DNA from: Vibrio barjaei
GTDB lineage: Bacteria; Pseudomonadota; Gammaproteobacteria; Enterobacterales; Vibrionaceae
Reading direction: 5' to 3'
DNA: 64,000 nucleotides
NCBI RefSeq assembly: GCF_001639065.2
Contig: NZ_LQXO02000012.1
Location: 329,865-393,864 of the forward strand
The position numbers were made by a program, and so were the translations under genes. How positions within the stretch are numbered: position 1 is the first letter of the stretch; every line of letters starts with the position of its first letter. The notes under the pieces are model-generated. The model was not told the DNA's origin. It saw only the letters and a program-made list of their open reading frames with translations, and made no database searches. Below are positions 36,164-45,483 of the stretch, in pieces.

Positions 36164-36339
36164 ATTTTGGGTTGTCTCAAAAATCCAAAGCACTGTTTTG
36201 TTGTATTTGCAGAGAAAACGGCTCATTTCACACAGTAAATACAATTATTTATTACCGATCAGCATAACCCTCTTGCCTTAGCATCTGTTTTACGACAATG
36301 TGATGAATAGTTATTCAATATTCACAAGCAGGGAGGCTT

Positions 36340-37455
36340 ATGAAACCTCAACTCAAACCGCAAAACCCTAACTTCTCTTCTGGACCATGTAGCAAGCGTC
36401 CGGGGTATGACCTCACTCAACTGGATGCTTCCACATTAGGTCGTAGTCACCGTTCATCTCTAGGTAAAGCAGTACTGGCTGAATCGATAGAAAAAACCAA
36501 AGCGATACTGGGTATCCCTGAAGACTATCGTGTTGGCATCGTTCCGGCATCCGATACTGGAGCGATGGAGATGGTGATGTGGTCGATGTTAGGTGCGCGT
36601 CCAATCGATGTTTTCCATTGGGAGTCGTTCGGTTCGGGGTGGCTTGCGGACATCACCAAACAACTGAAACTTGAACAAGTAAATAGCTATTTAGCCGATT
36701 ATGGGTCGCTACCAGATCTAACGCAGGCAAATCCGCAACACGACACCATCTTTACGTGGAATGGCACGACCTCTGGAGTCAAAGTCCCTAATGGTGATTG
36801 GATTAGCGATGACAGAGAAGGGGTGACTATTTGTGATGCCACCTCCGCTGTGTTTGCGATGCCGATGCCTTGGGAAAAACTGGATGTGGTCACTTTCAGT
36901 TGGCAGAAGGTGTTAGGTGGAGAAGGAGCGCATGGTGTCATTGTTTTGAGTCCGAAAGCGGTTGAGCGATTAGAGTCTTATACACCGCCGTGGCCATTGC
37001 CGAAGATTTTCCGCATGACTAAAGGTGGAAAACTCATAGAAGGTATTTTCAAGGGGGCGACGATTAATACGCCCTCTATGTTGTGCGTAGTGGACTATGT
37101 TGACGCATTAGATTGGGTAGCAGATATTGGCGGTGTAGGTGCGGCGATTGATAAATCGGAATCCAACCTTGCTGTGTTAACAAACTTCGTTGAATCACGA
37201 CATTGGATACACTTCCTAGCGAAAGAACCAACACAGCGTTCTAACACCAGTGTATGTCTCACACTTGATGCATCGGAGCAGCAAGTTAAAGCGATGATTA
37301 AATTGTTAGATGATGAAGGTGTCGCATTTGATATCGGCGCTTATCGGGACGCGCCAGCGGGACTCAGGATTTGGGCAGGAGCCACCGTTGAGTCTAGTGA
37401 CTTGGAAGCGTTACTGCCATGGTTAGATTGGGCTTACGCTGAAGTAACACAATAA
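36340..37455 (+). CDS. serC: Phosphoserine aminotransferase (alphaproteobacterial/archaeal type)
   Basis: Encodes 371 aa of the class V aminotransferases. SerC converts 3-phosphohydroxypyruvate to phosphoserine with glutamate. The N-terminus [15 protein letters not shown] and the [10 protein letters not shown] block match the SerC subgroup common in alphaproteobacteria, not the E. coli-like type usual in vibrios. The PLP lysine is in [15 protein letters not shown] (near residue 191). It precedes serA, but a hairpin and 122 bp lie between them. Ribosome-binding site GGGAGG. It is probably a second, acquired copy (inference; the rest of the genome is not visible). Confidence 0.88.
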   Translation: MKPQLKPQNPNFSSGPCSKRPGYDLTQLDASTLGRSHRSSLGKAVLAESIEKTKAILGIPEDYRVGIVPASDTGAMEMVMWSMLGARPIDVFHWESFGSGWLADITKQLKLEQVNSYLADYGSLPDLTQANPQHDTIFTWNGTTSGVKVPNGDWISDDREGVTICDATSAVFAMPMPWEKLDVVTFSWQKVLGGEGAHGVIVLSPKAVERLESYTPPWPLPKIFRMTKGGKLIEGIFKGATINTPSMLCVVDYVDALDWVADIGGVGAAIDKSESNLAVLTNFVESRHWIHFLAKEPTQRSNTSVCLTLDASEQQVKAMIKLLDDEGVAFDIGAYRDAPAGLRIWAGATVESSDLEALLPWLDWAYAEVTQ

Positions 37456-37459
37456 TTAC

Positions 37460-37484
37460 AAAGCACCTGCTGGTCAGGTGCTTT
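37460..37484 (+). terminator. Hairpin after serC, weak terminator
   Basis: Perfect 10-bp stem AAAGCACCTG/CAGGTGCTTT with a 5-base loop, followed only by GTTGTC. May stop or attenuate transcription before serA. Confidence 0.6.
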
Positions 37485-37577
37485 GTTGTCTCTGGCACAA
37501 CAGAAAAAAGCCAGCTTTGGGACAATAACAGTACGCTGATGAGTAGAAATGGAATTTCAACTTAAGGTGAAGCAACA

Positions 37578-38747
37578 ATGAAGAAAATAAAGACCTACAA
37601 CGCTATTTCGAATCAAGGATTGGACAAGTTTTCACGCGACAAATATGAAGTCTGTAGTGAGTTTAGTGAGCCTGATGCAATTTTACTGCGCAGTCATAAA
37701 CTCCATGATGAGCCTATTGCTTCAAGTGTTAAAGCTATTGCACGATGCGGAGCGGGGGTAAACAACATCCCGATCAAATCTTGCACGGAAAATGGAATCG
37801 TCGTGTTTAATACGCCGGGTGCTAATGCCAATGCAGTGAAAGAGTTGGTATTAACCGGGCTTTTGTTATCGGCAAGAGATATTGTGGGTGGTATTCGTTA
37901 CTCCCACACCCTCTCCGATATGACTGATGCTATGGCGATGGACAAGCTATTAGAGAAGGAAAAGAAGCGTTTTTCTGGCTCTGAAATCAAAGGCAAAACA
38001 CTTGGTGTAATTGGTTTAGGCGCAATTGGTGCCTCTGTCGCTAATACCGCTATTGATCTTGGTATGAACGTGATTGGTTACGATTCAGCGCTGAGTGTTG
38101 AAGCGGCTTGGCGGTTATCAAGTCGTATTAAGCGAGCGGAGAATTTAGTGTCGTTGATTGCGAAATGTGATTTCGTGACCGTTCACGTCCCTGCACTGCC
38201 TTCAACTATAGGATTGATTAACCACGATTTATTGTCTTCAGCCAAACCGGGCATGGTGTTGCTGAATTTTGCTCGTAAAGAAATTGTCGATACAGACGCA
38301 GTAATAACCGCGCTCGAGAATCACCAAATTGATCAGTATGTGACTGACTTTCCAACGCCGTCTCTTATTGGTCGTGATGGCGTGATCCTCATGCCTCATA
38401 TAGGCGCTTCGACGGCCGAAGCAGAGGAAAATTGCGCCATCATGGGGGCAGAACAACTCATTGATTTCTTAGAAAATGGCAATATTACTAATTCAGTTAA
38501 CTTTCCTACGATTCGTTTAGAAAGGGCAGAGGGCTACCGAATTACGTTTGCTAACGACAATGTCCCTAGGGTCTTGGGTAGCGTATTGTCTCTGTTGGCT
38601 GATTTGAATATTAACGTGCTCGATATGCTGAATAAAAGCCGAGAGGAGGTCGCGTATACCATTCTTGATATTGAGCAAGAACCTAATGATGAACTCCTTT
38701 CGGCGATCAGCAACGTGGAGCATGTGTTTAATGTAAGAACACTCTAG
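37578..38747 (+). CDS. serA: D-3-phosphoglycerate dehydrogenase (with C-terminal ACT domain)
   Basis: Encodes 389 aa of the D-2-hydroxyacid dehydrogenase family. SerA oxidises 3-phosphoglycerate to 3-phosphohydroxypyruvate, the first step of serine synthesis. Features: substrate-binding ARCGAGVNNIPI (about residues 55-66), NAD motif GLGAIGASVANTA (about 150-162), catalytic arginine region LNFARKEIVD (about 230), glutamate and histidine in the later LMPHIGASTAEAEENC (about 271-286), and an ACT regulatory domain from about residue 320. Paired with serC upstream. The pair could serve phosphoserine or another hydroxyacid. Confidence 0.9.
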   Translation: MKKIKTYNAISNQGLDKFSRDKYEVCSEFSEPDAILLRSHKLHDEPIASSVKAIARCGAGVNNIPIKSCTENGIVVFNTPGANANAVKELVLTGLLLSARDIVGGIRYSHTLSDMTDAMAMDKLLEKEKKRFSGSEIKGKTLGVIGLGAIGASVANTAIDLGMNVIGYDSALSVEAAWRLSSRIKRAENLVSLIAKCDFVTVHVPALPSTIGLINHDLLSSAKPGMVLLNFARKEIVDTDAVITALENHQIDQYVTDFPTPSLIGRDGVILMPHIGASTAEAEENCAIMGAEQLIDFLENGNITNSVNFPTIRLERAEGYRITFANDNVPRVLGSVLSLLADLNINVLDMLNKSREEVAYTILDIEQEPNDELLSAISNVEHVFNVRTL

Positions 38748-38772
38748 GTGACAACATTGGCGAACTTGCAGG

Positions 38773-40194
38773 CTATTTGGCGGAATTTGACTGCTCTAAT
38801 GCATAAGGGTAGATAGCATGATTACCAAGAGCTTTATACCATAGTGCAGTGAGCACCAGAGAGTTGGTATTGATGTTATAGGCGGTGTTGGTACCACCAT
38901 TTTTATAGCGACCAGTTGGGATACTTCGAGAGCTTAGACTGGTTTTAACAACCGTATTGTAGAGTTGCTGTGAGAAATCGTCGGCATATAAAACACTTAG
39001 TCCGAATCCTATCTTTGAACTGAACGTTTGTGGGTTCTCGATCGGTTTCCCCCCAGGGCTCACGCTCAGCCAAGGTTTGCCGTAATAGTAAATATTGTTG
39101 TAGGCAAACCAAGGACTTTTACTCATCGCGTCTTCAGAAAATACTTGGGGTTGGCCTAACTGTTTGGAGCGTTTTTTATGTAGTTGGTAAAGTTGTTCAA
39201 GTTGATTCCACCATACGTTCTTTGACCCTATTTCTATGGCTGTTAGTACATAGGGGTCAGTGGTGAAATAGGGGACATTTCGATTATCAACATATACAGA
39301 CATACCATCGACCGACACTTTTTCTACGTGCTGTTTGGTAAAGCTCTGCGCTAAGTTATAACCGAATAACTTAAACCCTTGTGCGGCATATTGCAGATAG
39401 CCTAAGCGTCCTTCCTGTCGGTAGTGTTCTTTGTTTTTATATAGTTTGGTGCCATAAAGGGTACCTTTGTGAACTGCTGATGCGAGTTTCCAGTTTTTTT
39501 CTATGACGGCGACTTTACTAGCCAGTTCGGGCAGCATTTGTTCGGTGATGCGTAGCCAAATAAGTAATCGACCTATATCAAGCGCCGACCAACCATTGCC
39601 ATTACTTTTGGTGTCGCTGTAACTGCCTGATGGTTTTCCATGTTTGGTACTGTATTCCCTATTCGGGAGGGTATTTTTATACAAAGCTAGAGTAGCGAGC
39701 GTATCTAAAGTAAGACTAAGTTTATCTCTTACTTCTTCTCTGGAAATGAGTTGAAGTTCATAACTTGCTAGCGTTGCTGAAATTCCACTCGCAATGTCCC
39801 ACATGGTCGCGTGATGATAGCCTTGTACGGAATCCCAGAACCCAGTTTCAGGATGATAATTTAAATCAAAGTAGTACATGGATTTTTTTGCAAGTAGCCA
39901 ATCGTTGCGCGTTAAACGAGACAAATCTAGTTCGACAGTTTGACTTGAGTTAGTAAGGGACAACGATGGTCTGCTAAGCTCAACGTTTGAAGGGGCATCA
40001 ACTATCGTTTCGACAATAATTGGGGGAGCGAGCGCCCTTCTTTGGTATTCGATAGTGGAAGGTGCCTCAGAGGTATCACCCTGAGATACGCCTCTTCCGC
40101 CATAAAAACTGGGTGCTTCTATTTCATCGGACGCAGAAGTGGGCACGGGAATGAAAGCAATGTAGAGAGCTAGCTTTGCCATCAACTTTTGCAC
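38773..40194 (-). CDS. Exported DUF3131 protein
   Basis: Encodes 473 aa beginning with a GTG codon preceded by AGGGAG. An N-terminal signal-like segment is followed by a linker (about 25-100) and a DUF3131 domain (about 100-470). Shared motifs with the three cluster paralogs: TGFWDSVQGYHHATMWDIASG, GWSALDIGRLLIWL, QEGRLGYLQYAAQGFKLFG and a late PWFAYNNIYYYGKPW. DUF3131 has no known function; its motif pattern suggests an all-helical carbohydrate-active fold (inference). It differs from the others in having LQ where they have EE in the GRxGYEEYA motif. It stands apart from the main operon, on the other strand. Confidence 0.82.
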   Translation of the reverse strand: MQKLMAKLALYIAFIPVPTSASDEIEAPSFYGGRGVSQGDTSEAPSTIEYQRRALAPPIIVETIVDAPSNVELSRPSLSLTNSSQTVELDLSRLTRNDWLLAKKSMYYFDLNYHPETGFWDSVQGYHHATMWDIASGISATLASYELQLISREEVRDKLSLTLDTLATLALYKNTLPNREYSTKHGKPSGSYSDTKSNGNGWSALDIGRLLIWLRITEQMLPELASKVAVIEKNWKLASAVHKGTLYGTKLYKNKEHYRQEGRLGYLQYAAQGFKLFGYNLAQSFTKQHVEKVSVDGMSVYVDNRNVPYFTTDPYVLTAIEIGSKNVWWNQLEQLYQLHKKRSKQLGQPQVFSEDAMSKSPWFAYNNIYYYGKPWLSVSPGGKPIENPQTFSSKIGFGLSVLYADDFSQQLYNTVVKTSLSSRSIPTGRYKNGGTNTAYNINTNSLVLTALWYKALGNHAIYPYALEQSNSAK

Positions 40195-40422
40195 TTATAT
40201 TGCTCCCTTATCTAGATTCCGTACTTAACTAAATGATAAGACATGAATAATGTTTTTCTAATCTAGTTTTTACGATACTTATCAGAAGGTTTTAAATTAG
40301 AAGTGGTCTGTATAATAATTGAACGTTTTTCTGTTCTTTTTCGATAATTCTGTTACTATATTTTGCGTCAAAGGACTCTTCAAAAGTCAACGGATAGGCG
40401 AGCTGAAATTTAAGGTGCTCCT

Positions 40423-41055
40423 ATGCGAAAATTCATCGACTTACTCTCTCAATCTAACGTTTCTCTCGTTCGTCAATCAGCCAGTGTCTTGGCTACTTTT
40501 CTTAAATCTGAACAACTTGACTATCAACTCAATGCAGTTCAGAAACAGAGACTTGCTCAGTATTTAGAAACTACAACGCTCGTTAGCGAAAACTTTGGTT
40601 CACCACTTAACGCACATAGCATAGTCGCGTTTTCTTTCGGTGACAGCGAAGATGTCAATAAACGACTTGCCAATGTAGCCACTGACTTGGTTCGTGAAAA
40701 TGGATTTCTTGATGCGCATATACAACAAGAAGTAGCAGAGCACACTACGGCTTTGCCCAATGCACACGTAATTGCTGATGACAATTACCAAACCACGACT
40801 GACGTAGCAAGAAAAGCGTTAGATAAATCCGTGGGCCGTAACGTTATAGTGGTTGCGCAAGCATGGCACGCCAAACGATGTATAGAGACGTGTCAGGAAG
40901 TAGGCTTGAACGTGGTTGGATTAAGAACGGTAGACCGCTTTCCACAAAATGACCCACAACCATGGGTGAGAAATCCGATTAATTGGGTGCTAAAAGAAAG
41001 CCAGCGAGAGTTTGTTACTGGACAAGAAGTCAGTCGCCTCTTACAACTTGCTTAA
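40423..41055 (+). CDS. Possible DUF218/YdcF-like protein
   Basis: Encodes 210 aa without a signal peptide or membrane helix. The middle and C-terminal parts resemble DUF218 (YdcF/SanA/ElyC) proteins: VAFSFGDSEDVNKRLANVATDLV, DDNYQTTTDVARKAL, VIVVAQAWHAKRCIETCQEVGLNVVGL and a final QPWVRNPINWVLKESQREF. The match is partial, so the call is tentative. Divergent from the DUF3131 gene at 38773 across a 228-bp gap. Ribosome-binding site AAGGTG. Confidence 0.6.
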   Translation: MRKFIDLLSQSNVSLVRQSASVLATFLKSEQLDYQLNAVQKQRLAQYLETTTLVSENFGSPLNAHSIVAFSFGDSEDVNKRLANVATDLVRENGFLDAHIQQEVAEHTTALPNAHVIADDNYQTTTDVARKALDKSVGRNVIVVAQAWHAKRCIETCQEVGLNVVGLRTVDRFPQNDPQPWVRNPINWVLKESQREFVTGQEVSRLLQLA

Positions 41056-41187
41056 GTCATTATGCCTACCCTAAACTTTTGTTTACAAACAAGGTATATT
41101 GATCAAATAAACTCGACACGAATAGCTCGAATCCTAGACTGTTAGAGAAATAACAGTCACAACAATCGTTAAATCGGAGTGGTGTCG

Positions 41188-41445
41188 ATGGATTCTGAGA
41201 TGGTTTTTTGGCTTAGCTTTTATGGTGTTTTCTTTGTTGCAAGCAGTGCTATTGGCGCGTTAAAAGGTCGTTTAATAGCGGGGCTACTCTTAGGGTATGT
41301 TCTGGGGCCAGTAGGGTTGGTGATAATTTTACTGAGCAAGGATAAAAGAATGCTAGTTTGTCCTCATTGTAGCCAAAAAACGCACCGCCATTCATACTAT
41401 TGTCAGCATTGTGAACGAAAAGTTTATGGCTGTTTGCAATCGTAA
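41188..41445 (+). CDS. Small membrane protein with C-terminal zinc ribbon
   Basis: Encodes about 85 aa. Two predicted membrane helices (about residues 5-25 and 29-48) are followed by a CPHC...CQHC zinc-ribbon pair (CPHCSQKTHRHSYYCQHC, about 61-78). No function is recognised. I chose the ATG at 41188, eight bases after GGAG; a GTG at 41179 is also in frame. Next to a polysaccharide locus, but a link is not shown. Confidence 0.68.
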   Translation: MDSEMVFWLSFYGVFFVASSAIGALKGRLIAGLLLGYVLGPVGLVIILLSKDKRMLVCPHCSQKTHRHSYYCQHCERKVYGCLQS

Positions 41446-41516
41446 AGTTTATTTCTCTTTTCTCTATAATTTCCCTTCTCTTTATACTTATAAGATTGAA
41501 ATCGGGCCTTATAAGA

Positions 41517-41542
41517 CAAAAAAGCCCCTCAAATAGAAGGGC
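41517..41542 (-). terminator. Terminator of the predicted outer-membrane protein gene
   Basis: On the minus strand GCCCTTC/GAGGGGC forms a short stem followed by TTTTTTG, downstream of the gene ending at 41617. Confidence 0.7.
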
Positions 41543-41616
41543 AAGCAGTCAGAGCCTCACAAGGAAATGTGCTTTATAAGAAATAGGATCTTTTTTAGCA
41601 CATTTCTACAAAATTT

Positions 41617-42600
41617 CTAAAAGGCGAAGGAGTAAGCAAGAGTAATGGAGCCATCAAGGAAACGGCCTGTTCCTTCTGCGGCATTACTTGGGTTCCAACG
41701 GTTACCAGAGTAGTTGTTGTATTGCAAAGTAATCGTTCCTGGTCGCCAATCAAAATAGCCGAACCCATAGGTATAATCTGGATTCCACGGCTGCTGTTGC
41801 GATTTGTCAAAGTAGTAGAAGGCGGTGGCGTTAACGTACCAGTTACCAAAAATGGCGTATTTACATCCAAGGGATGCAGTTCTTTGATGTGCCTTATAAC
41901 TGGAGGAGGCTAGATCGAAGTAGGAAGGCGTCCAATTGTAGTCGACTTGACATCCAATGCTCCCGTCGTCGGAAACTCGAGTCCATTCTAGTAGCTTTCC
42001 GGTAATTGGAAACTTCCATCCAAGCGATACTGTACCCTCATCAAAATTGGTTCTTGAGCCGCCTGGTTCAGGAGAAAAACGATTCCCACCGTAATTGGAA
42101 TACAAAAGACTAAAAGTGTAAGGACGCCAATCGCTATAACCAAAAACATAGGTAAAGTCTGGGTTCCACGTTTGTTGCTGATCTTTATCGAAATAGTAAT
42201 AAAGAGTGCCAGAGGCAAACCAGTTGCCAATTAATACATATTTCAACGATAAATTTGCTGTGTAATTGACATTGGAAGGGCCATTTGTTGCGCCAGAAGG
42301 CAAGTTGGCATCTTGGGTTTGAATTAATGGCAAGTTAAGTGAAAAGTTACCACTTAGTCCTGATAACCCTTCTCGGTCTTTTAGTTCACCAAATGGCAGT
42401 TCGAAGGAGCTTTCTACGCCTCGCCAAATTAAGTCTAATTCACTGTCTTCATCTTTATTATTGATGGAGTTGTCACTATTGGTCAGGTTTGGGGAAATAG
42501 GCGCAGGCGCATGCTCGCGTGTATTTGATAGATATTCATCACCAAAACACAACGAGGAAAATGTGATGGTTGATAAGCCAATAATGACGTATTTCTTCAT
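41617..42600 (-). CDS. Predicted outer-membrane beta-barrel protein with internal duplication
   Basis: Encodes 327 aa with a signal peptide (MKKYVIIGLSTITFSSLCFG). Residues about 113-198 and 240-326 are two copies of one unit: GNW(F/Y)..., YYYFDK, QQQ.WNPD(F/Y)TY.FGY.DWRP and NY.GNR. Alternating hydrophobic residues and a C-terminal phenylalanine suggest a beta-barrel in the outer membrane. I do not recognise the family. It is divergent from the polysaccharide operon starting at 42749, so it may be its exporter or surface partner (inference). Confidence 0.7.
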   Translation of the reverse strand: MKKYVIIGLSTITFSSLCFGDEYLSNTREHAPAPISPNLTNSDNSINNKDEDSELDLIWRGVESSFELPFGELKDREGLSGLSGNFSLNLPLIQTQDANLPSGATNGPSNVNYTANLSLKYVLIGNWFASGTLYYYFDKDQQQTWNPDFTYVFGYSDWRPYTFSLLYSNYGGNRFSPEPGGSRTNFDEGTVSLGWKFPITGKLLEWTRVSDDGSIGCQVDYNWTPSYFDLASSSYKAHQRTASLGCKYAIFGNWYVNATAFYYFDKSQQQPWNPDYTYGFGYFDWRPGTITLQYNNYSGNRWNPSNAAEGTGRFLDGSITLAYSFAF

Positions 42601-42748
42601 TTATTATTGCGTCCTTGCAAGCCGTAGTCCTATCTTCAGATATACAACCTTGCTCTAAGGTAAAGAAAAGCAAAATAATTTTTTGTTTTTTCGTTCTCAG
42701 TTTCTATTCTAGTAAATAATGCTTCATAAGTGAGACGGAATCTCGTAA

Positions 42749-43975
42749 ATGACACAAAAAGAGTTCAAAGACGCAGCAGAATCTAAAGAAGTTTTATTGG
42801 TGGAAGACAATAAAACCACGCAGATTCTAATGAGCTCACTTCTTAAGAAGAAGGGGTATAGTGTCACTGTAGCCAGTCATGGTTATGAAGCCTTAGAAAT
42901 ATTGCAGAAAAGCGAACATATTCAATTCGTATTGAGTGATTGGGTTATGCCTAAAATGGATGGTGTTCAATTGTGCCAAGCTCTAAAATCGACAGATTAC
43001 AATCGCTATATATTCTTCGTTTTATTATCTGCTAAAGATGATAATGACTCGATTGTCAGCGGGATTAATGCAGGTGCTGATGATTTTGTTGCCAAAAATA
43101 CGGCTATAGACGAACTAGATGCGCGTATTCGAGCTGGCTTTAGAAATTTAAACCTTCATAACGAATTACTCAAAAAGAATCAGGCACTTGATAATGCGTA
43201 TGCCACCATCCGACAAGACTTAGACGCGGCAGGCGATTTTATTCGTCAATTACTACCAACGAAAGTTGAATTCAACAACGTGTTGATGAATTACACATCA
43301 ATTCCGAGTGCGCAGATTGGCGGTGATATTTTGGGTTATTTCGAACTCGACGAGCAGCATATTGGTTTCTATTTATTAGACGTGTCGGGACATGGGGTAT
43401 CTTCTGCATTGTTGTCCTTCTCCGTTCAGCAAACGCTGTCTATCGCAAGTGGTCCAAACTCAGTGGTTTATAAGCAATCGTCCTCAGGAAAAGTAATTCG
43501 CCGAACTGATGAGGTAGTGGCGAAACTAAATAACATATATAGCCAAGATGATTCAAACCCCCTTTATTTTACTATGGTATACGCCGTATTGAACCAGGCA
43601 ACTGGGCAGCTCGATTATTGCATTGCTGGTCATCCGCCAATTGTGTGGTATCAGCATGAAACGCAGTCTACGGAATTTCTTGGAGAGGATAACTTTGTTG
43701 TCGGTATGTTTGATTTTGCAGACTACAAGCAAAAGTCGGTGACGCTTGGTCCTAGCGATGAGGTTTGGATTTATACCGATGGCATCACTGAAGCTAGATT
43801 TGAAGGTGAGTTTTACACCGAAGAAAGGTTAAAAGAAAGGATACAACACCATGCTGCTACAGACTTTGAAAACAAACCGAATGCCATTGTGTCAGAGGTG
43901 AGAGAGTGGCAAAAGAGTGACGTTTTTGACGATGATATCAGTATGTTAGTTTGTAAATGGGTACCAAACCAATAG
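42749..43975 (+). CDS. Response regulator fused to PP2C-type (SpoIIE) phosphatase
   Basis: Encodes 408 aa. Residues about 14-130 are a receiver domain with the phospho-acceptor D64, acidic pair E19/D20, S94 and K116. A helical linker leads to a SpoIIE/PP2C phosphatase (about 185-405) with metal-binding aspartates in AQIGGDILGYFELD, LLDVSGHGVSSALLS and FDDDISMLVC. Such proteins dephosphorylate STAS antagonists, and the STAS gene follows 10 bp downstream. First gene of the polysaccharide operon. No sensor kinase is adjacent, so the upstream signal is unknown. Confidence 0.92.
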   Translation: MTQKEFKDAAESKEVLLVEDNKTTQILMSSLLKKKGYSVTVASHGYEALEILQKSEHIQFVLSDWVMPKMDGVQLCQALKSTDYNRYIFFVLLSAKDDNDSIVSGINAGADDFVAKNTAIDELDARIRAGFRNLNLHNELLKKNQALDNAYATIRQDLDAAGDFIRQLLPTKVEFNNVLMNYTSIPSAQIGGDILGYFELDEQHIGFYLLDVSGHGVSSALLSFSVQQTLSIASGPNSVVYKQSSSGKVIRRTDEVVAKLNNIYSQDDSNPLYFTMVYAVLNQATGQLDYCIAGHPPIVWYQHETQSTEFLGEDNFVVGMFDFADYKQKSVTLGPSDEVWIYTDGITEARFEGEFYTEERLKERIQHHAATDFENKPNAIVSEVREWQKSDVFDDDISMLVCKWVPNQ

Positions 43976-43985
43976 GAAAATTACT

Positions 43986-44318
43986 ATGAATTATGAAGTG
44001 TCGAACAACGACCTGTTTACGGTTGTAGAAGTACAAGAATCGCGTTTTGACGCTAAGTTGGCTCCAACGTTTAGACAATCTATGGAAGATATTCAGGGCG
44101 ATATTAAACCTAATTTGTTGCTTGATCTATCGAATGTAAATTTCATGGATAGTAGTGGCCTAGGAGCTGTAATGGCGGTTTATAAGCTCCTTCGAGATAG
44201 GCAAATTGCTATTGTTGGCGCTAAACAACCTGTTAGAGATCTATTGAAGTTGACCCGAATGGATAGGCTAGTAAAAACCTATGACACGGTTGAGGATGCA
44301 ATGACGGCATCGGTTTAA
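43986..44318 (+). CDS. STAS-domain anti-sigma factor antagonist-like protein
   Basis: Encodes 110 aa, a single STAS domain. The phosphorylatable serine lies in NFMDSSGLGAVMA (S56/S57). This is the partner that a RsbW-like kinase phosphorylates and the PP2C protein at 42749 dephosphorylates. Comparable STAS proteins (SypA in Vibrio fischeri) control exopolysaccharide and biofilm formation without a sigma factor. Its place inside a glycan-synthesis operon suggests a similar role here. Confidence 0.9.
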   Translation: MNYEVSNNDLFTVVEVQESRFDAKLAPTFRQSMEDIQGDIKPNLLLDLSNVNFMDSSGLGAVMAVYKLLRDRQIAIVGAKQPVRDLLKLTRMDRLVKTYDTVEDAMTASV

Positions 44319-44347
44319 GTGGTAATTCTTAGGCTAGGGGATAGGCA

Positions 44348-45472
44348 ATGAAAGGCATGATATTGGCGGCAGGTAAGGGGACTCGAGTTAGACCCATCAC
44401 TCAGCAGATACCTAAACCTATGATTCCGATATTGGGCAAACCTGTAATGGAATCAATGATTGAGTTATTCGCTCAACACAATATTACTAAGATTGTCATT
44501 AATACGAGTCACTTGGCTGAGGTAATAGAAGACTATTTCGGCGATGGCCACCATTTTGATGTACAGCTTTCTTACTCTTGTGAGGGAGAGCTTAAAGACG
44601 GCAAGTTTGAAAGCAAAGCCCTAGGTTCGGCTGGGGGGATGAAACGTATTCAAGAGTTTTCAGGATTCTTTGATGAGACGTTTGTCGTGGTGTGTGGTGA
44701 TGCGTGGATTGACCTTGATTTGAAAGAGGCGGTTCGCAAGCATAAAAAATGCGGAGGTATTGCGACCATTATAACCAAACGAGTGCTTGAAGAAGAAGTC
44801 GAAAAATATGGTGTTGTGGTAACGGCCGATAAAGGTTTGGTGCAAAGTTTTCAGGAAAAGCCCGCTCGCGAAGATGCGCTGTCTAATCTTGCCAATACAG
44901 GTATTTACATCTTTGAACCCGCTATTTTCGACTATATTCCTAGCGACCAAGAGTTTGATATTGGTAGTGAGTTATTCCCTAAACTCGTAGAGAAACATGT
45001 GCCTTTTTACGCTGTTGAAATGAACTTTCAGTGGTTGGATGTCGGTAACATCAAGGATATTTGGGGTGTTACCAAGGATGTATTGAGTGGCAAAGTTCCT
45101 GGTTATAGAGTGCCGGGCACGCAAGTGAAAGCGGGTATCTGGCTTGGGATTAACACTCAAGTCAATCTTGAAAAATGCAATATTGTTCCGCCAGTTGTTA
45201 TTGGTAGTGGATGCCAAATTAAGGAGGGTGCGACCATCACTGGCCCCGCTTTGATTGGCGCAAACTGTCAAGTGGACGCCAATGCGACAATAAAACATTC
45301 TCTGGTGTTTGATTACACGCAAATTCATAACAATGCTGTTGTCGAGGAACAGACTATCTTTGGTGATTATGGCATAGGACATGACGGTGAGGTTGAGGAT
45401 AAAACTCAGTGGACTAACCTGCGCCCACATCCTGCTTTGAATCGTTTAGCCGATGTGATTAATAAAATGTGA
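44348..45472 (+). CDS. Sugar-1-phosphate nucleotidyltransferase (GDP-mannose pyrophosphorylase-like)
   Basis: Encodes 374 aa. An N-terminal nucleotidyltransferase domain begins GMILAAGKGTRVRPIT...PKPM (about 3-25) and includes VVCGDAWIDLDL and FQEKPA; a C-terminal left-handed beta-helix (about 250-350; NIVPPVVIGSGCQIKEGATITGPALIGANC) follows. It should make an NDP-sugar, probably GDP-mannose or a relative, for the glycosyltransferases of the operon. The exact sugar is not decided by sequence. It sits between the STAS and the kinase genes of the switch. Confidence 0.85.
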   Translation: MKGMILAAGKGTRVRPITQQIPKPMIPILGKPVMESMIELFAQHNITKIVINTSHLAEVIEDYFGDGHHFDVQLSYSCEGELKDGKFESKALGSAGGMKRIQEFSGFFDETFVVVCGDAWIDLDLKEAVRKHKKCGGIATIITKRVLEEEVEKYGVVVTADKGLVQSFQEKPAREDALSNLANTGIYIFEPAIFDYIPSDQEFDIGSELFPKLVEKHVPFYAVEMNFQWLDVGNIKDIWGVTKDVLSGKVPGYRVPGTQVKAGIWLGINTQVNLEKCNIVPPVVIGSGCQIKEGATITGPALIGANCQVDANATIKHSLVFDYTQIHNNAVVEEQTIFGDYGIGHDGEVEDKTQWTNLRPHPALNRLADVINKM

Positions 45473-45483
45473 TGGGAGAAAGC

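Noticed and set aside
38773..40194. Frameshift or pseudogene in the outlying DUF3131 gene
   Set aside because: The frame is intact from GTG to stop with a signal sequence and all domain blocks, so it is a normal gene.
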